Source: Monocercomonoides exilis
Lineage: Eukaryota; Preaxostyla; Oxymonadida; Polymastigidae
Direction: 5' to 3'
Assembly: GCA_001643675.2 (NCBI GenBank)
Contig: LSRY02000002.1
Span: forward strand, 1,963,501 to 2,027,500
DNA length: 64,000 nt
Shown: one piece after another, positions 43,401 through 52,700 of the stretch
Position numbering within the stretch: the first letter of the stretch is position 1
Layout of the letters: every line of letters begins with the position of its first letter
The notes under the pieces: generated by a model
What the model was told of the DNA's origin: nothing
Seen by the model: the letters and a program-made list of their open reading frames with translations, nothing else
Database searches by the model: none
Translations under genes and position numbers: made by a program

Positions 43401-46371
43401 TTTCCAATTCATTGGATAAACACACAATGAAAGTGTGAGAAGTTTCTGATAAAGCTGAACAAAGGGCAAAAGAAATATTTGTTATACTGGACCTTTTGCT
43501 AACAATAACCATTCCTCTTTCAGTTGCATCTCTTGCAGGCAAAACTTTCACGTTTCGTCCCTTCACCATGGTTCTCACTCTCCATTCATAACTCTTCATT
43601 TCGACCACTTCCTTCCACTCAAATCCTTCGTTCACAACAATCTCCCTTGGGGATCCTTCGAATCTCAGCTGTACAGCTTTTTCTAGTGTTGAACATGGAT
43701 AGCCACTATATCCGCACTGGTCGAAGTTCAAATTGTTTGTTCCTCCCACAAACGCCGGACCTGCAAACGACTTTTGAAAATAGAATAACAATGGAACAGC
43801 ATATCCTTCATGATCACCGTTAAATCCCATGATCTCTTCTTCTTTGCTTCTATCCAACGAAATGCACGACACAAAGTGTGAATAATCTGCAACTGCACTC
43901 AAGCTTTCGGCATCCAGGAATATGCTTTTCCCCTTCCATGCTTTATTGCCATTTCCCAAAACAAGTTTATTTAATTCAAAATTCTCGCTTCCAGGATTTA
44001 GTTTAAGAAATAATCCTCCTCCTTTCCCTTTCAATGATGCATCTGTCTGAACTGAACACGAATCAAGCGACACTTCAGTTAAACTTCCAATCTTCAAAAT
44101 GCAGTCAGAATTCAAAGTTACACACACTCCACCTCCATTTCCATTCAGCAGTTGGCACTCCATAAATGAAATGTTGTTCAATAAAAGATTTTGCGAAGAT
44201 TGAAGTTCAGTTTCCACTATTCCTCCATTTCCATTTCTTCTGATGATATTCAGAAAACAAGAAGAGTTAAAAAGAAAATCAGCTGTATTCGAAAATGACA
44301 AACAAGGTGAGCCATCAAATTCCATGTCTTTCAAAATACATTCACTCAAAATCATTTTTCCATCAATGACTTTCACCACACTTGAAAACAGATTCAATAC
44401 TCCATTAATTGTTTGGGGATTAGTAAAAATGCATTGGCCCACAGAACAATAACCCTTTATCACAAAAAAAACTGTTGATGAAATTGAAGATGCACTTGCT
44501 TGCGGAATAAGTGTAAAAGAAGTTATATCCAACAAACCTCCATCCACAATAAACAGATCATTCCCCGATGCAGCGCTTTTCATTTTTATTACAGTGTTTG
44601 ATTGTGACTCTCCAATAATTCTTATCCTTTTTGTTCCCACATTTAAAACTTTTTCCACATATTCTCCACGCTTCACGAAGATTGGTGACTTGCGAAATGC
44701 ATCGCCTAACTTCTCAAATACGTGTCCAAGAGTCTTGCACTCTCTGGATGCATGCCCACACATTTCAAATTCATCATTTCCATATTCTGCAGAAATAAAA
44801 GTTTCATTGTACTGGGTTGGTGATGGAATCCATTCGCTTTTATCACCTGTGTCATTTCTCACAATAAAAAGAATAGGTTTTTGTACGTTAAAAGAATACG
44901 TCTCAATAAAATTCCTTTGTTGAACATCTGCAGAATATGAAAAAACGAAGTCTATACCATTGCAATATTCAAGTGCTGCATTATCTTCCAAAAAGCAAAA
45001 TTTCCAAAATGCTTCGGGAGATTGTTCACTTCCCCAACAATGAACAGCACCGCTTCTTGTTCCAGCTCTGTTTCCTTTAAACAAGCAATTTGTTACAAAA
45101 AATGTTGTGGATAATCGAGGAGAGTGTGACATTGCCCCTCCATAGTTTAGAACTTTGCTTGATAAAAACCTACACTCAATCAAGTCAGCTCCTTTGATCG
45201 TACAATGAAATAATATGCATCCATAGTGTTGAGATGATCCATTCCAGAACACGCATCCTTGAAATTTGCTTGATTGGGAATAGCACGCTGCGCCAGTGTA
45301 CCCACTAACGCAATTTGAAAAGTTCGAATCAACGACAGATGATAGGATGGTTGAGTTCACAGTGATGGCTCCACCACTCCCTATGCCACTGTTGTTCGAA
45401 GCTCCAACTTGGCAACAATTGAAAAAACATCGCATCACAGACAACTTGGCATCGCCAGAAATGTATAAAGCTCCTCCGAACTGTTCGGAAGAAGAGTTCA
45501 CAGAAATAAGTGGGCAATCAAAAACCTCAATTAATCCTGTTGAATAAGTCATTCTTCCGATTGGGCAATTTCCATTGCATTTCGAAAAAGTTGAGTTCGA
45601 AACTTTCATCGATCTGATTCCTTGAGTTGGAAATAGCACTCCATCAATTCCATTTGAAACGAAAGAAAAAGAACAATCCTGGATCAATCCATCTACAATG
45701 CGTTTTTGAACACATTTTTCTCTCGAAATTCCCCAAGTTATATTTTCAAAAGAACATCCTTTCACTTGCACAGCATTTAATGATCCATCACACAGAAAAT
45801 GCGAAGTGACAGAAACAAGTGAATCCTGAAAGTTTGAATCACGAATAGACGTACTTCCTTCGTTTGCACATTGAACAATTGCAAAATCTGTTTTAACCAG
45901 AGGCTTTTGATAATCTCTTCGAAGAGTTACATTTATCAATTGTAAATATCCATTGGAAAAAAATAGTGGCATTTTTTCGTCTTGAAAATGAAGAAACTTC
46001 ACATTTCGAAAAATGCTATTTGAATGTGTATCCAATTCGAAAAAGCAACCATTTTGATATCTTCTAAAGGTTATCTTTGCAAATTCAGTTGATGAATTTT
46101 TTGACAAAAAGTTCAACAGCAAAGAGGTCTGCTCATTCATTTCTTTTTTCTCAAAAAAATGATGAGGAGAACAACTCTCGATTTTTGCAACTTTGTTGAA
46201 ATCATCCTTTTTCACACGTTCGTTACGTAATGAAAAAAAAGAATTTCGTAAAACTTCTAATTCTTCTTCAATCGGCACAGCATCAACAAGAAATATTTCG
46301 CAAATCATTATTGAAAAGCAAAAAAAAGTCGAGGGCCATCCTATCATTCTGTATGTTTTTTCAGCTTTCAT
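34453..46371 (-). CDS. Giant beta-helix surface receptor with cytoplasmic pseudokinase tail
   Basis: A single uninterrupted frame of 3972 residues from ATG 46371 (the frame opens four codons earlier with TTG). Order: an N-terminal signal peptide (hydrophobic core about residues 15-29); an ectodomain of about 3400 residues made of short beta-helix rungs with GGG/GGA turns and many N-x-S/T sites; one transmembrane helix (about 3523-3548, IIVIAMGVILFLVLVIAVI) followed by a basic stop-transfer patch; a charged coiled linker; and a kinase-like tail. In the tail RWKAPEL (about 3836) matches the APE motif, SIGMMLWE...PFGEYEA matches subdomain IX and RPTLVDL subdomain XI. The catalytic loop is replaced by LANLSPHIVLF with no HRD aspartate, and no DFG or VAIK lysine is visible, so it is probably catalytically dead. 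Eight CGxxxxxC signatures recur every 310-390 residues. It is probably an adhesion or sensing protein of the cell surface. The architecture resembles, from memory, a large oxymonad family. Confidence 0.85.
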   Translation of the reverse strand: MKAEKTYRMIGWPSTFFCFSIMICEIFLVDAVPIEEELEVLRNSFFSLRNERVKKDDFNKVAKIESCSPHHFFEKKEMNEQTSLLLNFLSKNSSTEFAKITFRRYQNGCFFELDTHSNSIFRNVKFLHFQDEKMPLFFSNGYLQLINVTLRRDYQKPLVKTDFAIVQCANEGSTSIRDSNFQDSLVSVTSHFLCDGSLNAVQVKGCSFENITWGISREKCVQKRIVDGLIQDCSFSFVSNGIDGVLFPTQGIRSMKVSNSTFSKCNGNCPIGRMTYSTGLIEVFDCPLISVNSSSEQFGGALYISGDAKLSVMRCFFNCCQVGASNNSGIGSGGAITVNSTILSSVVDSNFSNCVSGYTGAACYSQSSKFQGCVFWNGSSQHYGCILFHCTIKGADLIECRFLSSKVLNYGGAMSHSPRLSTTFFVTNCLFKGNRAGTRSGAVHCWGSEQSPEAFWKFCFLEDNAALEYCNGIDFVFSYSADVQQRNFIETYSFNVQKPILFIVRNDTGDKSEWIPSPTQYNETFISAEYGNDEFEMCGHASRECKTLGHVFEKLGDAFRKSPIFVKRGEYVEKVLNVGTKRIRIIGESQSNTVIKMKSAASGNDLFIVDGGLLDITSFTLIPQASASSISSTVFFVIKGYCSVGQCIFTNPQTINGVLNLFSSVVKVIDGKMILSECILKDMEFDGSPCLSFSNTADFLFNSSCFLNIIRRNGNGGIVETELQSSQNLLLNNISFMECQLLNGNGGGVCVTLNSDCILKIGSLTEVSLDSCSVQTDASLKGKGGGLFLKLNPGSENFELNKLVLGNGNKAWKGKSIFLDAESLSAVADYSHFVSCISLDRSKEEEIMGFNGDHEGYAVPLLFYFQKSFAGPAFVGGTNNLNFDQCGYSGYPCSTLEKAVQLRFEGSPREIVVNEGFEWKEVVEMKSYEWRVRTMVKGRNVKVLPARDATERGMVIVSKRSSITNISFALCSALSETSHTFIVCLSNELEIVDCSVTPLSNSANFSLGYSFIVGIGGRIKIHSFMQNGLFVSDQTALFKIEESCSLECVWCTFGGIKRKNGNGGLLEVRGGEATRGGGRRMLLIDECEFGDCCVEEEGCCGGGIYFELMAEDSFVVNGSSIFEGCKTSTSVTNGGKGGGMIILLNDITGIFLIGDAVKFSKENPNDAICGKDIFVQCGDGILLKDKISSSSFGFFEDSGAQLEVLSHSGSEKGEEELIIPLAVYLCALPSPVIVDGSSGVDHSHCGFSYFPCYSMDYCAKERLTRNINQMKFTASSTLCGEVTFSDFSVIVNSTSDDVSVAIRDERSCILSSLIECSIDVSISKLGFKLPYLMQESHISFISSTVKLELSNCSFSFPTISSDTSINFCVIEVKEGDADLSEITICEDITFDASSFIVVESAHECTIGNGSFSGMKQENGNGGCIKIKRCLGSQASICVDNCSISSSCIKGNGLRGGGIMVSLMSHSVLSVEKSNFSACAVPVFEADENGKGLGGGAFIEVDDIESSMELRDVQFEFCSAWKGNNVFIFGNTLSEIVTSNSFIFDQSGMEENDLMGFERSTTKEDLFIPLELYFREFGKEGFVGGEMDEGYDHSGCGFADYPCQTIHFLLSLRYSENSMCANIKLLPSFVFTDALILESQEMIFKVEINGRNIFVNEEGTTVGGGLIETREKITFEGIEFIVPFFFSNVQRKSLFLCANGILTLIDSSLKAASGSLAYSFVIIQGGKIVMQNVQISLIDFGDVVVVELSGTGVYGVFDGVEMENIRKDGTEGLIRISDGASLEVFNSKAAGPQQFSNHGVIEIDALSSLSVSSTNFSLLTRNAGSGAAVCGTIGRGKKIEMRECNISSISCLASEARGGSVLASLNEGGALIFENNTVQMCKVNKTDGLGGGLHLTFASAEVEYSMRGNTFKDNDGYLGYDVYLVCPTPRLAVDKNKWVGSVEEGQDNKTLWAIDPEFPLGNDTMMKYLFGQPDSIIYVNTERGLKEGCGAEDLPCIELSYGFGKMVGEKNSLVVISLCELKGEINREMEPMTISGSGENGSDVIVNKEGHLVMTVGTRLSRISIDRIKFLLPEESLYDELMKIGVGTVYFVSCVFGGSADSSTQTSIMIVNGCDGFVQFDNATVQNTKFVNGNGVASMKRGSIALIEVKIENVSATGNILKCNEVMRMEIKSNCGFENCSSQDDGGALKCSLSEGGEMIIADATILKCSTKKNDGKGGGIFMSVVNESTSDYILRNLTFALNEASEGKDVFLNSYDLNLTVTNNRFVTNLVDETGAVIVNMKGIDAVRFNEGIDLLWLLIKRESDSVEISEDGFDILGCGEHEHPCNTFWRGFENVKAESPIKKIEVSGLCVINDSYDLSRFSVKSAEEEKPTILRFESGVDGSSGDAILVNKESLNVEWISFDFSISFSSKKSDIILTEGENSILRIWNCSFKNTERIKLVQTVVHSSGGYVEVKDVKVNNFESSIAPFHFTSSCEIVKCTFEDMSSEEEEAKGGVIRIELKNEEACIVKDVQTRKCECSKENGKGGWMFMDCSLSSVEHPFLFNNVSFLVNNATFGKNMFIESFNLNTTVTLETFLFAMDELKDDGNLLVGSDDVFEKADLFRFLVEYLNESIYVSSKGHDVMRCGSIEDPCMTMWKGLKHIIAEGDRREKMIVVINRVLFQDSYDLSGFALESSEIDETEGGDKEDSKSIVDVTNNAGERSLVTVRNKQSFRMKQITLSIAEGFENDEKCVIMNEDGSLRIEDCVFETKGTVENCGDYSFVIVKQGELVANKLELHQGNVKRSIIQLCTGCGCSVDAFVVEWTTISDGCVICVIDRNLSNSAKNTLIQINGSSFSSLSTNGPNPCVVESNSFCCVEASLNETRMEMSKASNCQKGGVVFMRLHSRGKLTMKQCEVVQCGCDFEEGRGGGAYIATEESGEMDFLFQSTIFKGNNAKIGNDIYVECVSIFDQINETQFRMDLREESFNRKNAIWGIDMVADSPVDLMFYITVHQADTIIVSSASGKGGSNERQCGSRDLPCLSLDYGLSHLTCDLDSRILVDTEGLIANEMELREVTVSSKSGNGCEVKFVSDIEKTEESLIQVFGNVQVSRVKFLFDTDFSSIHRCLFSMEGEQLIFISCAFSVKTADRSNGGILPLELVQVKEGCLTISEMEIKNMSFESNAILRICENSKEVKLVKLMIGDILLNSGCVILKESANILKNDLELTNGLQLMLSNFSNITSVIECPKCIEICASNQLMSIKNCSFVRCASKSEIGKIMRGERCTNISLESCLFDGETSEAEMEINTMDASEICKWNSSVIDLMNSNSLMKDNMMANASLGALTIRGGNCIIEKGEFNNNNPRIELFPSARRNILCEKEGKLNIESLKGGDGMERNASLWILNDGCELSGIVLERASEFFIPTLEAVEMKEVGDSIELTFRGTVLLPCNLQFQIVSRIGEVSSIETHAFSDEDFVSEVEVHGRIGSSLINSGGDEVEVSAHILFGKSNSPSSTESFILKNRSESEPKGDENVVEGGKKEGSTWPIIVIAMGVILFLVLVIAVISTVRWKKAKNEAEDLREIVNDNIRKDPKAFEMVTMEMSPEEQWRRAEREAEKNEERFKKRVYDTNMQHSESSEHLLSESGSTEYILGRDSDKIPQWMLEKVDEKEDEETRKRSPSPSISSTCSTDSDSTFVRGEDLCPTTSSMSNLVDAMACSSPHEKLIVDLRDSLFMLLHGKNEKKEMEIGTLQEREQTAAQILFWVANGALHSFEEEEMPLQSLANLSPHIVLFSEHMVICIAMHSDCSSSDSDSSSISSSTIVTSSSDCSRRSKRYTHSPPPSSAFEDDDDLRKECLRWKAPELMNGAKQHATKKTAVFSIGMMLWECLTLQIPFGEYEAVVAGQKIVNGERPAIGAELLGCFNDAVAGCLSPGWQSRPTLVDLKREFIQRFPAGSVMLTVSDAIDVAGGAGRGNFSRIVSSGSSNGSESWFS
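37306..44761 (-). repeat. Eight tandem beta-helix modules marked by a CG-x4-PC signature
   Basis: The eight-residue signature CGxxxxPC (first copy CGHASREC, lacking Pro) occurs at 44738-44761, 43693-43716, 42616-42639, 41566-41589, 40387-40410, 39394-39417, 38470-38493 and 37306-37329. Spacings are about 348, 359, 350, 393, 331, 308 and 388 residues. Each signature is followed by a short helix-like segment and then a new series of beta rungs. The protein sequences are strongly diverged, so the duplications are old. Confidence 0.8.
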
Positions 46372-46733
46372 TTTATTGTTCAAATCAATGTTTTTTCATA
46401 GAAATAATGGGGTTGGCAAAAAAATATTCTTTTCTAAATTTGTGAAAGAAATTCAAAATCATTTATTTCATATTCTCCAAGAAATTTTTCGGCATCGAAA
46501 TATCAGCAAACACTGAGCTGTTGTTTAGCAACTGTTTCTGTTGGATTGGGTAATTTCTGGAAGGGTAATGTGATTTATTTTCCACCACACACATAGATAA
46601 CTCGAAATTTTCAATTAAAATTTAAAATACCAATAAAAATAATAAAATATAACCAACCATTTATAAAGAATTATTATTTTTATTCAAAAATAAAATGAAG
46701 TGGCAATTCAAATTTGAAGAAAATAATCTTTAT
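46372..46733. other. Spacer between two minus-strand giants
   Basis: About 360 bp hold the 3' end of the nucleoporin gene and the promoter of the surface-protein gene. The nucleoporin TGA overlaps an AATAAA. No further element is recognised. Confidence 0.45.
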
Positions 46734-46734
46734 T
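46729..46734 (-). terminator. AATAAA overlapping the nucleoporin stop codon
   Basis: The minus strand reads TGAATAAA, so the last base of the stop codon is the first base of the poly(A) hexamer. Confidence 0.5.
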
Positions 46735-49700
46735 CACTTATTTTGAAGTAAACTAAACTTTTTAATTTGAGGTGGGTATAGAAGTGATCTAATTTTATTG
46801 CAGATTAATCTGACAAATGAAGGATCATAAGAATATGTAAGATCTGAAGAAAATGAAGAGAGTGAAAGAGGATTAAAAGGCTGAAAATGAGATAAAACTG
46901 GTATTAAAGGAGAGATATGAGGGGGAAGAGAAGTTAAAGAAATTATAAGATCACTGAGATGATGATTTAAAACAGCTCTAATTTGTTTTGAAGAAGGCAA
47001 CGATGTTGAAGCATTCGATGATGGCTGCTGTTGTGCTTCTTGCGTTTGAAGAGGAGAGGGAATATGCAGAAGAAGAGCAAGTGAAGAAGGAGTTGAGGAA
47101 GAAGAAGGAAGTGAAATCGAGAATGAAGAAGGAAGCTGAACAAGAAGGCGGATGTGATGGAAAAGAAGGAAGTATGCTTGCTCCACAATCTGATTGATAA
47201 GACTGATTTGAGCTGAAGGTGATGGGGTAGTTTTAGAGAAAGGAAATGGTGCAAGCAAAGGAAGGCGTATTGAAATGTTTGCAGGCTCTGGTGATGTTGC
47301 AGCTGAAGGTGAAGAAGAAGATGCAGCAGAAACAGAGTCAAAAGAAGTCGATGAAGATGAAGTTGAGGCTGTCAAATGAGGAGGAATAGCTGATAAAAGG
47401 ATGTTTGTGGCGTCTGCAGCAATAAGGACTAATGTTGACAGCGGAGAGGCAACAGATGGATATGGCTGTTGCAACGAGTTTGCATTGAATGTTGGAGGAG
47501 ACATGTCTGTGTATGCAAGAGATGAAGAGCTGGCTGACGGTTGGAGTGACGCGGGCGCCATCAGAAGCGACGAGAAGTCTGGTTGGAAGAAAGCTCTGTT
47601 AACATCGCTGTCAGTCGTAAATGGCGTTTTCTCTTCCGTAGGCCGAGATGCTTTTGAGCTGGAAAAGTCAGATACTGCACTTGATGATGGAGAATCAATG
47701 CGTTGAGCAGCAGTCGAACCAGATGATGAAGCAGTTGACGCACTTGTTATTATCACCTTTGCAAAAAGCAGCAGCACGTTCCTGATAATAGTCAGAAAAG
47801 AAACTGACATATCGTCTATTTGCCCAAGCCATTTTTTGTCGCGCTGAATATGTTGTCTGCAAGCAGCTGTCATTGAAGAGGCAGATGAATGCACCAGATG
47901 CAACGCACTTGACGATTGAGAAGACATCATGCGGCAATCAAACGGCGCTCCAAAGCCACACGACAAGAAGGACGAGGCAACAGAAGCAGAAGAAGTTGGT
48001 TGCTCACCGGCAGAGGAAGAGGACTGATGATGTGCCGTTGCACGCTTTTTCGAGAGGAGATTGTCAACGATAGACACAAGCACGTTTCCACTCATAGAAG
48101 CAGCAGTTGATTTAGATGCTGGTGCGGATTTATCTTCATTGGTATTTCTAATGTTCCGAACATACGACCGAGGAGAACTTGAGAGTGCAGAAATCATCGT
48201 TCGTCTGTTCTTCAAAGCTCTCATTTGCACAACTTCTGATTCCAGCGCTTCCAATGCATCTGTGACAGAAGGCAGAGAATTAGCATTAATTGCTGACTGC
48301 CCTCTTGATCCACCCAACCGTCTCAGCCCAAAGATGTTGCTTGCCAACGAAGAAGACGCAGAAGACAAAGAACGAGACGCCAAATGGGCTGCTGTGTATC
48401 GAATTGATGTAAGGAAATCAGACGGAACAGCAACTTCTCTCCAACGCAGCAACCGAGTGAGCAAAGAAGAGAGAGCAACAAACAATTTCTGCTTCACCTG
48501 ATTCGCTTTGGATTTCGTTGTTACTGTAGATTCATCTGCATCAAATTCAATTTCTGCAGATTCCATTCCTTTGCTTTCTTTATTCAACTTCTGAGGCTCG
48601 TCAATATCAGCATTACTGTTCATGTTTCCGAGATTTGATGTGGCAATCCACGAAGAGTTCCAATAAGGAACTGTTTGTGAAAGAATGCCAGTGATTAATT
48701 CAATCTCCAAAATGAACGCAGGAGAAGGTGCAGGAAGCGGAGGAAGAGAGGAAGATGTAGATAAAGAAGAAGATGTTGAGGATGATGCGATAGATGATGT
48801 CTCTGTTGTGAGCAAGAAATATCGAAGAGGTCTGATAAACAATCTGTGATGAAGGAAAATGAACGAAAGCAGTTTGTCAATTACTGTTTGCGTAGAAGTG
48901 GAAAATGACATATTAGAACTTGGGCGATTGAAAGAGGAAACTGTGGTTGAAGCAGAATGAGAGTAAGGTGAATCACCAAGGATCCTAATTGGAGATGAGG
49001 ATGGTAAAGGAGAAACAGAAGGGGAATGTGATGAAACAGGAGAAGGCAAAGATGATGAGGAATATGATAGTGATGATGGAGACTTACTGAAAGCAAGTGA
49101 AGAGCTGAGGTTGCGAGACGAGGTTGCAATTAGAGAAAGAGAAATTGAATGGAGGAATCTCAGCAAAGGAATGAAAGCAAGGCAAAATACATCGAACGAG
49201 ACTGTTGTTGATGTTGAAGAAAGTTTTGATGAAAACGAAACAACCGCATCAGCAGCTGTGCTGATGGACTCTTGTTTTTTATCTTTTGCCAAACGGTCTT
49301 TGTTTCTTCTTTCTCTCTTCTTCTTTTCGTATCTGTCGCTGTGGCTTTCACGTGATTGTCCTTCATTCTTGGAATAGCCAGACGCTGACGGAAGCACACC
49401 TCCTGAATGGTTCTGATAGACCACTTCCATTTTGAGGAATGAAAGCGAAGAAACGACATCGATTGCACCTTCTTCAACAAGAAGCAATCCAGGTGAGAAA
49501 GAAAGAGGAGGCAAAGGATTAAAAGCAGAAGCCACATTCAACTGCGAATCAAACGAATGTCGATATTGTGAGCTCCTTTGGATGTTTGATTGTTGCTGTG
49601 CATTGAGAGCATGAACGTGTGCAGGTGATGGCTGTTGGGCAAAGACTGACAAAAAGGCCATTTGTGCTTCGAAAATGAAAGGATAGTGATAAAACAAAGA

Positions 49701-52700
49701 AGATGAGTCTGCTGCATTTGCACTAACTGGAGATAAGAAGATAGAAGAAAGAGAAGCAGATCCTGAGGCTGGAACTTTGCCAGAAGAAGTGTAAGGAGTT
49801 GATGGAGAAGAAGAAGCAAATGAAAGAGCTAGAGATAAAGGAACATCGATTGTCTTCACCAAAGTGAGTACTCTTTGAGGTAGTCCTGTCTGTGCAAATG
49901 AAATGAGCCAGTGCGACCTGTCGAGCTGGAGAAGTGTAACAGCGAATGAAAGAGAAAGTGCTTGGAATATGGATGAAGATAGCAAAGTTGGTGTTGTGTC
50001 CAGAAGAGAAAGAAGCGTCGAGCAAATCGATGAAGAAAAGCTGCGCAGAGTAAGAATAACACGAGAATGAAGAGAATGGAGAGCAGATTGAGCAGATGTT
50101 GTGGCAGAACTTAAAGGTGGAAGTCCATCAGAAGAAGTTGAAGATACAGATGCTGATGCAGAAGCATAGGATGAAGATAATGTTGGGGTAGTATATGAGA
50201 ATCCCTGTGGATGTGTCAGGAATAAAAAGTTGTGAACTAGAGCCAAAATGGTTGCACGAAGGAGTGGAGGAGGAGGGGAGCTGGCGGATAATGGCACAGA
50301 GGATGAAGATGCGGAAAATGAGGATGAAGAAGAAGCTGGCGCAACTGCTGCATTTCTCAGTGGAGAATGGCCAACAGACAAGAGGGACAATGCTGTGTGA
50401 AGAATGTCTATGGTCAGCGATGGAGGTGCTGATAATACAGAAAATGATGAAATTAAGAATGATCCCGTATTGCTGTTGAGAGGTGAGTGGAGAGACAGAG
50501 AATAAGAAGGAAGCAGACTGGAAACCCTGAATTGAGGTGAAGACAGAGGAAAAGTCGAAGATTTCTGCGGTTTGCGCAGACTTCGTTGAAGAGAAGAAGT
50601 TAAAGAGCGTATTCCTTTCAATGTTTCGTTCAATGTTGCCAAAGACGAAGAAGAAGAAGCTGAAGAAGACGGATCCAACAGTCTGTCAAGCTCATCATCA
50701 TCCTCTTCTGAATTGCTGTCAGCATCATCGCCAATATAATCTGGATCGAATGCCTGCATTAAATCAGACTCAGAATTGTTCAATGAATCATCTTCACTGT
50801 CGCTGCTGTAATCATCTCCGTTTTCATCGTCTTCTTCTCCATCATTCTCAAAATTGTAAAATGCGCTATCTCCCAAAATCTTTGACATCGTAGAGTTTCG
50901 TGTTCCTTTTGATGATTTTTCGTTTTTGTCTGAAAATCCAAACAGTTCTGATTCCAATATGCTTTGTTTTTTGCTGCGCCTCTTCCGATGCACATGACCT
51001 CCCTGCAGTTCCTTCATAACAGCTCTTTCTTTTTCTCCTCTCCACTTAACTTCTGATCCCTTTTTCTTATTCAGCCTCGAAGCCATCGCAATGAATTGTG
51101 CATTTCGCATTTCAGAAATGAGCATCTCTGAAACGCCAGACAGAAGAGCAGCGGCCGGAGGAAGTGAATGTGTCACAGAAAGAATAACGGACAAGACAAG
51201 CTGAAGAGGAACAGAGTCAATGACAAGTGCAGCATTGGCTGGGATGATGGGATTAGAGCTGACGAAAGTGCGAAGAAGCGATTCGAGATGTGAAATGGAT
51301 GGGAATGAAGAAGGAATGCAAAGCAAAGATTCAGCAGATCTCAGAGTCTGCTGAGTGATAAAGACAAGATGCGATACAAGTGTTGACGAAGTATTGGAGC
51401 GTGTGATGGATGCAGAAGAAGAAGAAGCGGAGGAAGAAGTACTTTCATATGTAATTGTGTTTGAGATGAGAGAAATAAGGTCTGATGAGAAGTAGATCAA
51501 GATCACCTGCAGAAGATGCCTCCATCCATGCACAGCTGACAGATGGGCAGAAAACAATGCAGCTGCAGAACTTGGAGTGACTGGTAAGTCTGAAGTCACT
51601 CCGATGTTTGAATGATATGTGTGGTATGGCGAATGCATCAGCATTGCAGGCGAGAAATCTGTTCCAAGATGAACGTTGTCTGCATCAAAGATCATCTCAA
51701 CAGATGCAAACGAGCAAATTGACAGAAGAGCTGACAAAAAGGTTTGAACAGGCACATTTATCGCACGAAGAATTGACAGAAGAGGTGTGAAAAGTGCAGA
51801 ATTACCGTTCAATGACAGAATATTGCTGCTATCTGCATCAGCACCGTTGTAATCGGTTAATTGTATATCGTCTTTGTCAGTCTCTGATGCAGACGGCATA
51901 CTGCCACTTGAGCTGCTAATTGAAGATTTGCTTCGCAAAAGATCAGAATTAGTATTTGCGTTTTTATATCCAGCATTTGTTGTGCCGTTTCCATCTGATT
52001 TGACAGGATTGAACAGATATGAGACTAATTTCACTGCCTCGGTCACATCATTTTGATGTTTTGAATGGTCAGACAAAAAGTCCAAATCATCTTCGTCATC
52101 GCTGATGTTTGGATGGGTGTGAAGCAAAGATGCACCTGAAGAAGCCGCAGCTGCAAGCAATGTGTTTGTAGGTATCAGATAAGAGTCGTCTTTGGGCTTG
52201 TCCAAATCAAGAACAGACACAAGTGATGGAAATAGGATATCATTTTCTCCTCTTCCTCTCTTCTTTTCCGTCAACTCTCTGTTCATCAACAGCCCACCAC
52301 TCCGATTCTCGCTTCTTCTCCACAGCTTTGTCTGGTGTCTTCCGCTTCCTCCAATTGACTTGCTGCTACCGCTGAATCTTCCTCGTCGATGTGCTCGCTC
52401 GATTCCATATGCTTCCATTGCCATTGCAGTTGACTTTAAAACATACTCAGCAGTCAGCAAGAATGAAAGTGTTTGCGGAAGGCGATTCAATCCAAAAACA
52501 GACTGTGAATTCTCTTGTTCAGAAGACATCTTCCCAGATGATATGTTGCTTAATGCCTTTGCTGAAGAAGCTGACGAAGTATTCTGTTTCAATATGCTTT
52601 CACCGATACGTGAAATCACTTGTAGTTGTGTTGAGAAATAGCCCATTGCATTCAGATATCGAATAATCATTCTGAGATCTGGTAAAGTCAATGATGAATA

